A DNA stretch of 46,555 nt from Chloroflexota bacterium (GTDB lineage Bacteria; Chloroflexota; Chloroflexia; Chloroflexales; Roseiflexaceae): NCBI GenBank assembly GCA_003670675.1, contig QWQY01000003.1, positions 1 to 46,555 of the forward strand. The letters are read 5' to 3'. Made by a program: the position numbers and the translations under genes. The notes below the pieces were generated by a model, which saw only the letters and a list, made by a program, of their open reading frames with translations, ran no database searches and was not told the DNA's origin. The first letter of the stretch is position 1, and every line of letters starts with the position of its first letter. Below are positions 25,692 to 33,757 of the stretch, one piece after another.

Positions 25692-25724
25692 GAGGCATCG
25701 TCCTAGGACGATGCCTCGGTTTTT
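25692..25724 (+). terminator. Rho-independent terminator after the NlpC/P60 gene
   Basis: Positions 25692-25717 are a perfect 26-bp palindrome (arm GAGGCATCGTCCT), followed by GGTTTTTG. Confidence 0.92.
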
Positions 25725-25791
25725 GTTACTATACGAACATCACATACCAACGTGCGGCAATCTTGTGCCCGCACACGATAAAGGAGCCTGC

Positions 25792-26859
25792 ATGAAAGGT
25801 CTGATTCTGAGCGGTGGCAACGGGACACGTCTGCGCCCCATCACCTACACCAGCGCAAAACAACTCGTCCCCGTGGCGAACAAACCCGTGCTGTTCCGTG
25901 TCATCGAGACCATCCGCGACGCCGGTATAGACGATATCGGCATCATCGTCGGCAACACTGCCGCCGAAGTGATGGCAGCAGTCGGTGACGGCGCCAAGTT
26001 CGGTGTCAAAATCACCTACATCCAACAAGACGCCCCCTCAGGTCTGGCACATGCGGTCAAAATCGCCCATCCGTTCATTGGTGACGAGAAATTCGTCATG
26101 TTCCTCGGCGACAACTGCATCCAGGGCGGCATATCGGGCCTCATCAAGCAATTCCAAGACAGCACATATAACTCCCAGATTGTCCTGAAGGAAGTCCCCA
26201 ATCCGCGCTCATTCGGCGTCGCCGAACTGAACCCCGACGGCAGCATCTTGCGTCTGGTCGAAAAGCCCAAGGAACCCAAGTCGAACCTGGCCCTGGTTGG
26301 CATCTACATGTTCGACAACTCGATCTGGCACGCGATTGACTCGATCAAACCCTCGGCCCGTGGAGAGCTCGAGATAACCGACGCGATTCAGGCGCTGGTC
26401 GATACCGGCAAGACCGTGTTCCCCTACGTCCATCGCGGCTGGTGGATCGACACCGGCAAAAAAGACGATATGCTCGAGGCCAACCGCCTCGTCCTCGACG
26501 AAATGGCCGAGGTCAACAACGGCTCTATCGATGCCGCGTCGCATATCATCGGCAAGGTAATCATCGAAGAAGGAGCTGAAGTTATCAACAGCACCATCCG
26601 CGGCCCCGCCATCATCGGCAAAGGCACCCGCATCATCAACTCATACGTAGGGCCGTTTACGTCGATTTATCATCATTGCACCATCCAAAACAGCGAAATC
26701 GAGCACTCCATTGTCCTCGAAGACTGCACCATCAACGACCTGCCCGGTCGCCTGTGCGACAGCCTGATTGGCCGCTCGGTCGTGGTGTCACGCTCGTCGG
26801 CTCGGCCAAGTGCATACCGCCTCGTCCTCGGTGACCATAGTCACGTCGACGTTCTCTAG
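25792..26859 (+). CDS. RmlA-like sugar-phosphate nucleotidyltransferase with C-terminal hexapeptide domain
   Basis: The 355-aa protein has the nucleotidyltransferase signature KGLILSGGNGTRLRPITYTSAKQLVPVANKPVLF. FLGDNCIQGGI binds the metal, and VEKPKEPKSNLALVGIYMFDNSIW is the substrate loop. The C-terminal third has hexapeptide-like repeats (IIGKVIIEEGAEVINSTIRGPAIIGKGTRIINSYVGPFTSI). This is the long, ~355-aa RmlA/StrD class (glucose-1-phosphate thymidylyltransferase), which activates hexose-1-phosphates to NDP-sugars for rhamnose and other deoxysugars. The usual rmlB/C/D partners are not adjacent. AAGGAG precedes the ATG. Confidence 0.9.
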   Translation: MKGLILSGGNGTRLRPITYTSAKQLVPVANKPVLFRVIETIRDAGIDDIGIIVGNTAAEVMAAVGDGAKFGVKITYIQQDAPSGLAHAVKIAHPFIGDEKFVMFLGDNCIQGGISGLIKQFQDSTYNSQIVLKEVPNPRSFGVAELNPDGSILRLVEKPKEPKSNLALVGIYMFDNSIWHAIDSIKPSARGELEITDAIQALVDTGKTVFPYVHRGWWIDTGKKDDMLEANRLVLDEMAEVNNGSIDAASHIIGKVIIEEGAEVINSTIRGPAIIGKGTRIINSYVGPFTSIYHHCTIQNSEIEHSIVLEDCTINDLPGRLCDSLIGRSVVVSRSSARPSAYRLVLGDHSHVDVL

Positions 26860-26948
26860 AGATCAGAGATAAGAGATCAGAAAAAAATACCAGCGTCAGT
26901 TTCTCGACTGGCTGCTGGTATCTTATTTCCTAATTCCTAATTTATCCT
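26855..26948. repeat. heptamer repeat units, copy 2, on both sides of a terminator
   Basis: Before the hairpin, ATCAGAG, ATAAGAG and ATCAGAA (26862-26882) follow one another. They are the reverse complements of the CTCTGAT, CTCTTAT and TTCTGAT units at 7714-7748. After it TCTTATT, TCCTAAT, TCCTAAT and TTATCCT (26921-26948) continue the 7-bp period to the stop of the kinase gene. Confidence 0.65.
26881..26921 (-). terminator. terminator between nucleotidyltransferase and kinase genes
   Basis: ATACCAGC (26887-26894) pairs with GCTGGTAT (26914-26921), with TCAGT/ACTG inside. On the minus strand a run of seven T follows, so it stops the kinase transcript. On the plus strand it is followed only by CTTATTT. 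Confidence 0.82.
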
Positions 26949-28152
26949 ATTCGTTGCTTTGCGCCGTTGGAATCGTAAAGAAAAACGTCGTTCCATAGCC
27001 CACGGTGCTCGACAGCCAGACGCGCCCGCCGTGGCCTTCGACCAAATGCCGCACAATCGCAAGCCCAAGCCCCGTGCCGGAACCACGGGTGCGTGCTTGA
27101 TCAACTTTATAAAATCGTTCAAAAATCCGGTGCTGATGCTCGAGCGGGATTCCCACGCCATTATCGGCAATACTCAAGAGCATCCATTCTCCCGGTGGAT
27201 GATCTGCCGGCAGATTGGTCACTGCTGCACCGTCTGATGGGAGGTGTACGACACGTGCGTCGAGACGTATCGCTCCATGGTCAGGGGTGAACTTCACTGC
27301 GTTGTGGAGCAAATTGAGAAACACCTGCGCCATCCGGCCGCGGTCGACCATGACTGCAGGCAGGTTGTCTGGGTAGGTTGCCTGCACCGTGATATAGTGT
27401 GCGTTTGCTTGTGGTGTGCTTCGCTCGATTGCTTGTTGGATGAGGGCAACCGTGTCGTATTGGGCATACTGGAGTGCGATGCGCCCCGCCTCGATTTGTG
27501 ACAAATCGTGCAGGTCCTCGACCAAGCGTGTCAGGGCATCGACTTCGTCCGAGATGCGCATCGCCATGCGTTGGGCAACCTCGGGCGGGGGCTGGCTGAC
27601 AATGGTGTCGCTGAGGATTTTGAGGGCGGCCAATGGGGTACGCAACTCGTGCGAGATGCTCACGATCATGTCACGGCGGGCACGTTCGAGTTGATTGATC
27701 TGCGTCACATCGCGGATAAGGACCATCACCACGACGTCCTCGTTGGGCAAAATCATCGGCCGCGCGACGACACGCATCGTGCGTGACGGGTTGCGCTGAT
27801 GGAGTTGCATTTCGTCGTTGACGCGTTTGGTGGCGGTGTCGCGCACGAATTCGTCGAGCTGATGATCGCGCACCAAGCTCATAATCGTTTGACCGTCGAC
27901 GCCGCCATCGATGCGCAAGACCGTCCGCAACGCAGGGTTGTGGTGCAACACGACGCCGTCGGCCGAAACATACATCACGCCGATGTCGAGCATTTCGACC
28001 GCGATATCGTTTGGCAAAAACGGCGGCGGTTCGGCCGGCGGAGGCGGCGTGCGCTTGATGCGCCGCTCAGAGGGGTTCTGTTGCCATGTGATAACCAACC
28101 AAATGATGGCTGCAATGGCAAATAGCCAGGGGTAGAGTGCATCGAGGTTCAT
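26947..28152 (-). CDS. PhoR-like sensor histidine kinase
   Basis: The 401-aa kinase has one N-terminal transmembrane helix (~7-24) and a PAS domain (~50-155). The HisKA dimerisation domain carries the phosphorylated His168 in SISHELRTPLAAL. The HATPase_c domain shows NLLHNAVKFTP (N box), IADNGVGIP (G1), FERFYKVD (F box) and GSGTGLGLAIVRHLVEGHGG (G2). With no large sensor loop it probably senses through PAS or a membrane partner. It ends near the heptamer repeats and starts 3 bases after the response-regulator stop, so the pair is co-transcribed. Confidence 0.93.
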   Translation of the reverse strand: MNLDALYPWLFAIAAIIWLVITWQQNPSERRIKRTPPPPAEPPPFLPNDIAVEMLDIGVMYVSADGVVLHHNPALRTVLRIDGGVDGQTIMSLVRDHQLDEFVRDTATKRVNDEMQLHQRNPSRTMRVVARPMILPNEDVVVMVLIRDVTQINQLERARRDMIVSISHELRTPLAALKILSDTIVSQPPPEVAQRMAMRISDEVDALTRLVEDLHDLSQIEAGRIALQYAQYDTVALIQQAIERSTPQANAHYITVQATYPDNLPAVMVDRGRMAQVFLNLLHNAVKFTPDHGAIRLDARVVHLPSDGAAVTNLPADHPPGEWMLLSIADNGVGIPLEHQHRIFERFYKVDQARTRGSGTGLGLAIVRHLVEGHGGRVWLSSTVGYGTTFFFTIPTAQSNE

Positions 28153-28155
28153 CGA

Positions 28156-28851
28156 TTACTCGTGTGCTTTGGGCGTATCAAAGCGATAGCCGATGCCACG
28201 AACGGTCTGCACATAGGCAGGAGTACTCGGGTCGGCTTCGATTTTCTCGCGGAGCCAGCGGATGTGCACGTCGACGGTCCGACCATCACCGACATAATCG
28301 CCGCCCCAGACCCGCTCGAGCAAGACATCGCGCGACAATGCGAGGCCACGATTGCGCATCAAGCAGGCCAGCAAATCAAACTCTTTCTGCGAGAGTTGGA
28401 CCTCGGTTTCGTCGCGCCAGACGCGACGCGAGCCGGTGTCGAGTTTGATCCCGCCGATGACGACTGCATCGCGTTCGGTGGTAGGCTGACGGTCACTGCG
28501 GCGCAGGATGGCGCGGATCCGTGCCAACAATTCGCCCACGCTGAACGGTTTGGTCAGATAATCGTCTGCACCGAGTTCGAGGCCCGCAATGCGGTCGACC
28601 TCGTCTTGGCGAGCGGTCAACATGAGGATGGGGATCGTGCTCTCTTTGCGGAGCATCCGACAGACCGAAAATCCATCGAGACGCGGTAACATCACATCCA
28701 ACACGAGGATGTCGGGCGCGTCACGACGGGCCATTTCGAGCGCTGTCATGCCATCGCTGGCACGCAAGACGGTGTAGCCTTCGCGTTCAAGATTGTAGGT
28801 CAGCGCTTCGGCCAGCGTTGCATCGTCTTCGACCAAGAGAATCGTCTGCAT
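28156..28851 (-). CDS. OmpR/PhoB-family response regulator
   Basis: The 231-aa protein has a receiver domain with acidic DD at 9-10, phospho-acceptor D52 (VLDVMLPRLDG), LTA at 78-80 and K101 (YLTKPF). A winged-helix effector domain carries EFDLLACLMRNRGLALSRDVLLERVWGGDYVGDGRTVDVHIRWLREK. The ATG at 28851 is preferred: AAGGA lies nine bases upstream, whereas the ATG at 28860 would directly touch it. It is the cognate partner of the downstream kinase and probably binds direct-repeat sites, for which no example was found here. Confidence 0.94.
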   Translation of the reverse strand: MQTILLVEDDATLAEALTYNLEREGYTVLRASDGMTALEMARRDAPDILVLDVMLPRLDGFSVCRMLRKESTIPILMLTARQDEVDRIAGLELGADDYLTKPFSVGELLARIRAILRRSDRQPTTERDAVVIGGIKLDTGSRRVWRDETEVQLSQKEFDLLACLMRNRGLALSRDVLLERVWGGDYVGDGRTVDVHIRWLREKIEADPSTPAYVQTVRGIGYRFDTPKAHE

Positions 28852-28877
28852 GGACACCATTCCTTTGTATCGTCAGG

Positions 28878-28890
28878 GTGACCATGTCAC
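28878..28890. promoter_or_regulatory. GTGAC palindrome upstream of the response regulator
   Basis: GTGAC-CAT-GTCAC lies 27 bases before the ATG. It may be an operator or a small hairpin. Confidence 0.35.
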
Positions 28891-28900
28891 TGCCGACGAT

Positions 28901-30064
28901 CTATTCGGGGCGGATGCGTCCCACACCATCTGCCGCATGCGTCACATAGATCGACGCACTCCGACCGGTGGCTGCCAAATAGGCGGCTGCGACTTCGTGG
29001 CGGAAGTGTTCGACCGCCCCGTTTTCGACCAGACTTACCGTACAGCCCCCAAAACCAGCGCCGGTCAGACGTGACCCGTAGCACCCGCTGACGCGTTGTG
29101 CCGACGCCACCAGTGCGTCCATTTCGGGGATGCTGACGTTGTAGTCATCACGCATGCTGGCGTGCGAGGCATTCATCAAGCGACCAAACTCGGCCACATT
29201 GCCGGCGCGCAGGGCTGCCACGCCACTCAACACGCGTTCGTTTTCGCTGATGACGTGCCGCGCGCGTTGCAACACAAGCGACGGCAAGGCTTGGCTGTGC
29301 TGCTGTAACTGCTGGCTAGTCACGTCACGCAGGGCTTTGATGCCCGGCAACGACGCGCTCAGGATTTCGACTGCCTGCTCGCACTCAGCACGGCGTTGGT
29401 TGTATGCCGAGGCTGCCAATGAGCGTTCGATATGGCTGTCGCAGATAACGATGGATGCGTTTTCGGGCACGCTGACCGCCTGATAGCTCAGATCACGGCA
29501 GTCGATCAACAACGCGTGGTGGGCTTGGCCGAGGGTCACGATGAACTGATCCATGATGCCGCAGTTGACGCCGACGAAGTGATTCTCTGTGGCCTGCGCC
29601 ATCAATGCGAGCTCTTCGCCCAGGATGTTGAGGCCATAGAACAGCTGAAAGACATACCCCGTGGCTACTTCGAGGGCCGCCGATGACGACAATCCGGCAC
29701 CGCGGGGCACGCTACTCGATACCACCATGTCGGCACCATTGATGACATGCCCTGCGGCCAGCAAGGCACGTACCATGCCGCGGATGTAGTTGCTCCAGGG
29801 GCGGATACCGCTCGATTCGATATGGTCGATGGCGAACTCGTCGCTCTCGTTGAGATCTGCTGCGAACACGCGTACCCTACGGTCGCTCCGTGGCGCGGCC
29901 GCAATATAGGTCGCCCGATCGATTGCCGCAGGGAGCACAAAGCCATCGTTGTAGTCGGTGTGTTCGCCGATTAAGTTGACGCGACCCGGTGCGCGCACGA
30001 CCATGCTGGGCGCTTGTCCAAAATGCGTGGCGAAAAGTGCCTGGATCCCTGCTGCGTCAATCAT
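28901..30064 (-). CDS. galK: galactokinase
   Basis: The 387-aa GHMP kinase has the galactokinase signature [23 protein letters not shown], the ATP-binding [15 protein letters not shown] and [10 protein letters not shown]. The C-terminal GHMP motif [18 protein letters not shown] is also there. It makes galactose-1-phosphate from galactose and ATP (Leloir pathway). galT, galE and galM are not in the window. The ATG at 30064 has GGAG eight bases upstream. Its own -10 box is at 30111-30116. It could also receive read-through from the TVP38-like gene. Confidence 0.95.
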   Translation of the reverse strand: MIDAAGIQALFATHFGQAPSMVVRAPGRVNLIGEHTDYNDGFVLPAAIDRATYIAAAPRSDRRVRVFAADLNESDEFAIDHIESSGIRPWSNYIRGMVRALLAAGHVINGADMVVSSSVPRGAGLSSSAALEVATGYVFQLFYGLNILGEELALMAQATENHFVGVNCGIMDQFIVTLGQAHHALLIDCRDLSYQAVSVPENASIVICDSHIERSLAASAYNQRRAECEQAVEILSASLPGIKALRDVTSQQLQQHSQALPSLVLQRARHVISENERVLSGVAALRAGNVAEFGRLMNASHASMRDDYNVSIPEMDALVASAQRVSGCYGSRLTGAGFGGCTVSLVENGAVEHFRHEVAAAYLAATGRSASIYVTHAADGVGRIRPE

Positions 30065-30110
30065 GCATATGTCTCCAATGTTGGTAACTATCCACATTCT
30101 ATTATAAGAA

Positions 30111-30116
30111 ATTGTT
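30111..30116 (-). promoter_or_regulatory. -10 box for galK
   Basis: A perfect TATAAT on the minus strand lies ~47 bases before the ATG. The -35 region is weak. Confidence 0.55.
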
Positions 30117-30157
30117 ATGCATCCGTGTATTTCGCATCAAATCGCTGTGAATACTCA

Positions 30158-30826
30158 TCATGTACGCGTTCGAACAATCCGACTAATCCCCACCATCAGC
30201 AGCACGAATCCCACTGCAATGCCGACAGCCAAGCCGGGATTGCTCGTGCTCAGGTCGCCAGCCACGGTCAATACCATCAATCCGGGGGCAACGCCGAGCA
30301 GCGATCCGAGCAGGTACTGCCACCACGGCATGCTGCTACAGCCTGCTGCAAACGACACCAGCGTATACGCTGGCCCGGGCAATACCCGCAACAACAACAT
30401 GCCGGTCGGCGTGATGCGCACACACAGGTCATCAAACGCACCTTGCTCTGCCGCAGACAACCGCGTGCGGACGACCTGATGCCCCCACCGGCGGGCAATT
30501 GCAAACCCGACCAGCGCACCGATGAGGTCTCCCAACAGCGTCAAGCCAAAGCCCAGCCATGGTCCAAACACCAGTCCCGCGCCGACCTGCAGCACCGTTG
30601 CAGGCACCACCGGGACGACCAAGATGACCGCTATCCCCACCACGACAATCAGCGCACCCCAGCCACCGAGGGGTGCCAGGAGTGTGCGCATGCCACTCGG
30701 GGTCAAATCGATAACGCTGCGAAGCCACCAGAGGACAGCGAGGGCAACGACTGCGAGCACTGCCAGCCAGAGCAGCCGCCTGCGTGGCAGGAGTGTTTTG
30801 AGTGTGCTCCAGAACGATGTCTTCAT
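30158..30826 (-). CDS. TVP38/TMEM64-family (VTT domain) membrane protein
   Basis: The 222-aa protein has about five to six hydrophobic segments. The VTT-domain pattern is visible in VVPVVPATVLQVGAGLVFGPWLGFGLTLLGDLIGALVGFAIARRWG and LRVLPGPAYTLVSFAAGCSSMPWWQYLLGSLLGVAPG. DedA/TVP38 relatives act in lipid scrambling or membrane homeostasis. The ATG at 30826 overlaps the helicase stop (ATGA), which couples an unrelated membrane gene to DNA-repair genes. GGAG precedes the ATG. Confidence 0.9.
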   Translation of the reverse strand: MKTSFWSTLKTLLPRRRLLWLAVLAVVALAVLWWLRSVIDLTPSGMRTLLAPLGGWGALIVVVGIAVILVVPVVPATVLQVGAGLVFGPWLGFGLTLLGDLIGALVGFAIARRWGHQVVRTRLSAAEQGAFDDLCVRITPTGMLLLRVLPGPAYTLVSFAAGCSSMPWWQYLLGSLLGVAPGLMVLTVAGDLSTSNPGLAVGIAVGFVLLMVGISRIVRTRT

Positions 30827-32421
30827 AGTGTCGCTCCATCTTGCATTGTATAGCGGTACCCTTGGGCCACCAAAAACCGCTGGCGCTGCCAATTATCTTG
30901 GATTTCACGCGTGTGGGTGGTCATCAGCGCATAAAAGAACGCTTCGTGCCCATGATGGACGCGTAACACCCGGCCCAGCCGTTGTGCTTCTTCTTGGCGC
31001 GACCCAAATGCCCCCGATAGCTGTATCAATACCGTTGCATTGGGCAAATCAATGGCCTGATTGCCCACCTTCGACACAATCAGACGTGCTGCCTGCCCCG
31101 TGCGGAACGCCTCGTACAACGCCTGCCGCTCGTCCTCGGGCGTATTGCCGGTCAACAGCGGCCAGCCGGTCAGCGCCGCACACTGCTGCAACTGTTCGAT
31201 GTACTGCCCGATGACCAAAATCGATGCTTCGGCATGGAGCTGTGCCAGTCGTTCTACCACCGTCAGTTTGGCGCTGGCCATGGCAGCGATCCGCCCGTAT
31301 TGCCGCGGGAAGGCCGCGAGGTAGGTTGCCCGCTCGGCCGGCGTGTGGTCGACCGTGACCGCCACGCACTGGACGGGGGCAATATAGCCTGCTTGTTCGA
31401 GGGTACGCCACGGCATTGCATAGCGTTGCGGGCCGACGAGACTATAGACATCGGTGATGTTGCCGTCCTCGCGCACCAACGTTGCACTCAGGCCATAGCG
31501 CCGCCGCGATTGCAATGCTGCAGTGGTGCGGAAGACCGGGGCAGGCAGGGTGTGGACCTCGTCGTAGATAATGACGCCCCAGGCGGCGTCGAGCAGGCTC
31601 TGCGGCGCATGGATGAGCTGCTGATAGGTGGTCACCGTGATCGGCGTGAGTCCCGTTTGGCGCCGATAGATCCCTAGCGCTGTGGGCTCGACGGTGGTCG
31701 CACGCGCCACGCTGTCGTGCCATTGCTGTGCAGCAGCGCGACTGCTGGTGATAATCAGCGCGTGTTGTTGCAGGGTAGCGACTAGTGCCACGCCGATGTA
31801 GGTTTTGCCGCTCCCCGGGGGGAGGACGATGACGCCATGGGTCGTGGCGCAGGCGGCATCGACCGCCTGTTGTTGGTACGGATAGAGCGTGATGCTGTCG
31901 TTCCACGTGATGGCCAGTGCGCTCCCCGTCCGCGTCTGCGCATTGTCGATGACGGGCCAGCCGCGTTTGACCAATACCTGTTTGATCAGACCGCGTTGGT
32001 GGGCGTCGATCTGGTAGCGGTTTTCGCCTACGGGTTGCGCAAATACCGCATGCAAGCGGGCGTCGTGCAACAACATCAACGCCCCCAGCGGGTCATGCAC
32101 CGCGAGGATTAGTGCGTCTGCGGTGCCAGTCAACACCAACGCTCCCCAACGCTCCATCAGGGTGCGAATCGTGCGTTCAACGGTCGGCTCGAGTGCACCG
32201 GCATATCGTTGCAACGCGGCACAGACATCGACCGCAGTCATGCCGTTGGCAGCGGCGTTCCACAGGCTCGTGCGTTCGAGCCGGGCCCGCACATATCGAC
32301 CGGTGTATGCAGTAATACGGCTGAACCCCTGAAGCGCTTCGATGCAATCCCGGGCGTGCGGGTGATCGGTGTCGATCAACAACTGGCCGTGGGCCAACAC
32401 TACCAGCGGTACCGCACTCAT
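30823..32421 (-). CDS. XPB/RAD25-like superfamily 2 DNA helicase
   Basis: The 532-aa protein has an N-terminal damage-recognition-like region (~1-190). The helicase core follows: LYPYQQQAVDAA (Q/Ia region), motif I VLPPGSGKT, motif II YDEVHTL (DEVH), motif III LSATL and motif VI QRLGRVLR. Motif V lies in IDLPNATVLIQLSG. These fit bacterial XPB helicases, 3'-5' translocases that open DNA around damage. The ATG at 32421 overlaps the tag stop (ATGA), so it is co-translated with a base-excision glycosylase. The ATP-binding motifs look intact. Confidence 0.88.
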   Translation of the reverse strand: MSAVPLVVLAHGQLLIDTDHPHARDCIEALQGFSRITAYTGRYVRARLERTSLWNAAANGMTAVDVCAALQRYAGALEPTVERTIRTLMERWGALVLTGTADALILAVHDPLGALMLLHDARLHAVFAQPVGENRYQIDAHQRGLIKQVLVKRGWPVIDNAQTRTGSALAITWNDSITLYPYQQQAVDAACATTHGVIVLPPGSGKTYIGVALVATLQQHALIITSSRAAAQQWHDSVARATTVEPTALGIYRRQTGLTPITVTTYQQLIHAPQSLLDAAWGVIIYDEVHTLPAPVFRTTAALQSRRRYGLSATLVREDGNITDVYSLVGPQRYAMPWRTLEQAGYIAPVQCVAVTVDHTPAERATYLAAFPRQYGRIAAMASAKLTVVERLAQLHAEASILVIGQYIEQLQQCAALTGWPLLTGNTPEDERQALYEAFRTGQAARLIVSKVGNQAIDLPNATVLIQLSGAFGSRQEEAQRLGRVLRVHHGHEAFFYALMTTHTREIQDNWQRQRFLVAQGYRYTMQDGATL

Positions 32422-32990
32422 GGCGCTAGATGCGCGTGCCGATGGCAATCCACGACGTGGTCATTGACCAGCCCCGTCGCCTCCATCAACGCATAGCACA
32501 TGGTCGGCCCGATAAATGTGAACCCAGCGCGTTTGAGATCGTTGGCCATCTGCGTCGACAACGGTGTGACCGTGGGAATCTGGGCATGTGTTTGATAGCG
32601 TGGTTGCAGCGGCGTGCCGTCCACATAGCGCCAAAAAAACGCATCCACACTGCCGTGTTTGGCTTGGAGTGCGAGGAACGCATGTGCGTTGCTGATCATG
32701 GCGACCAGTTTGGCACGATTGCGGATAATCCCGCTGTCGGCCATGAGCCGATCGACATCGTCTGGTGTAAATGTCGCCACCCGGTGCGGGTCGAACCCCG
32801 CGCAGACGGCCCGATAGTGGTCACGCTTGCGCAATACCGTCAGCCAGCTGAGGCCGGCCTGCATCGTCTCGAGCACGATACGCTCGTACCAGCCATGTTC
32901 ACTGTGCAGGGGCACGCCCCATTCGTGATCATGGTACTCCGCATACAACGCATCAGTACCGCACCAGACGCAGCGTTGTGGGTCACTCAT
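32418..32990 (-). CDS. tag: DNA-3-methyladenine glycosylase I
   Basis: The 190-aa protein matches the Tag family from RCVWCGTDALYAEYHDHEWGVPLHSEHGWYERIVLETMQAGLSW onward. Cys/His zinc ligands are CVWC at the start and DCHRHAH at the end. IIRNRAKLVAMISNA is the helix-hairpin-like DNA contact, and GFTFIGPTMCYALMEATGLVNDH is the helical part. It removes 3-methyladenine from alkylated DNA. It overlaps the upstream gene by 8 bases and the helicase by 4. Confidence 0.95.
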   Translation of the reverse strand: MSDPQRCVWCGTDALYAEYHDHEWGVPLHSEHGWYERIVLETMQAGLSWLTVLRKRDHYRAVCAGFDPHRVATFTPDDVDRLMADSGIIRNRAKLVAMISNAHAFLALQAKHGSVDAFFWRYVDGTPLQPRYQTHAQIPTVTPLSTQMANDLKRAGFTFIGPTMCYALMEATGLVNDHVVDCHRHAHLAP

Positions 32991-33723
32991 CGTGGGTCAC
33001 CGCCGGGTCGATGGCGATTGCATGTACACCAACGCTGATCGGTTGTACGTCTGGTACGACATGGAGCCGCGTGTCATTGATTGTCACAAACCAGCGCGGC
33101 CCGTCATGCTGCCAGGTAACCTGGGTGACCGGTGTTTTGGCGGCAGTCGCAATGTCGGCGAACAGCTGCGCGAGTGTGGTGTCCCCGTGGTCCACAGCCT
33201 GTGTGACGTGCAACACCGGTGCCTGCCACTGGGCGATGCAAGCGGTCAAATCGGCATCGCTCAGGATTGTCCCCGCTGCATGCAGTGCGACCGTGGCGAT
33301 GGGCTGCTCGTCGAACTTGCGCCACTGGATGGCGTGTGGCGTCACCCGCATCTGCGCCGGACAGCCAAACGTCAACGCGTCGATGACACAATCCGTGATT
33401 GCATGCACGACCTGGTGTTGGTAGGCGGCACTCGTTGCCCCATAATCAGGACTGCGCCGTGTGCCGCTGGCGACCAGGATGACCTCGACCGGGGTGATGG
33501 GGTGCAGATTAATATGAAAGGTCAACGAGCTCACGTCGATGCGCTCGGGATGCTCGATGTCGCAGACGACAAGGGCCAGCAGACAGTCTTCGCCACGGAA
33601 TCCGACCGCGTGCACCATCAGCGGGGCACCGACATGCGCAAATGTCGCATGTCCGGCACGTTCTGTGGTATCAGGATCAATCGCGCGGCTGGCACTCCCG
33701 ACAAACCAATCTGTCGTATTCAT
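32983..33723 (-). CDS. protein resembling a degenerate neutral-ceramidase N-terminal fold
   Basis: The 246-aa protein is not readily assigned. The start WFVGSASRAIDPD, then PLMVHAVGFRGEDCLLALVVCDIEHP and PVEVILVASGTRRSPDYG, follow the order of the alkaline/neutral ceramidase N-terminal domain. In ceramidases the last segment is THTHSGP, with the zinc-binding His; here it is SGTRRSPD. The metal site therefore seems lost. It is about half the length of the enzyme domain. AAGG precedes the ATG. It heads the tag-helicase-TVP38 genes and overlaps tag. The assignment is tentative. Confidence 0.5.
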   Translation of the reverse strand: MNTTDWFVGSASRAIDPDTTERAGHATFAHVGAPLMVHAVGFRGEDCLLALVVCDIEHPERIDVSSLTFHINLHPITPVEVILVASGTRRSPDYGATSAAYQHQVVHAITDCVIDALTFGCPAQMRVTPHAIQWRKFDEQPIATVALHAAGTILSDADLTACIAQWQAPVLHVTQAVDHGDTTLAQLFADIATAAKTPVTQVTWQHDGPRWFVTINDTRLHVVPDVQPISVGVHAIAIDPAVTHDE

Positions 33724-33757
33724 CGCAGACCTTCATTACAGAGTGAATGCGTGCATT

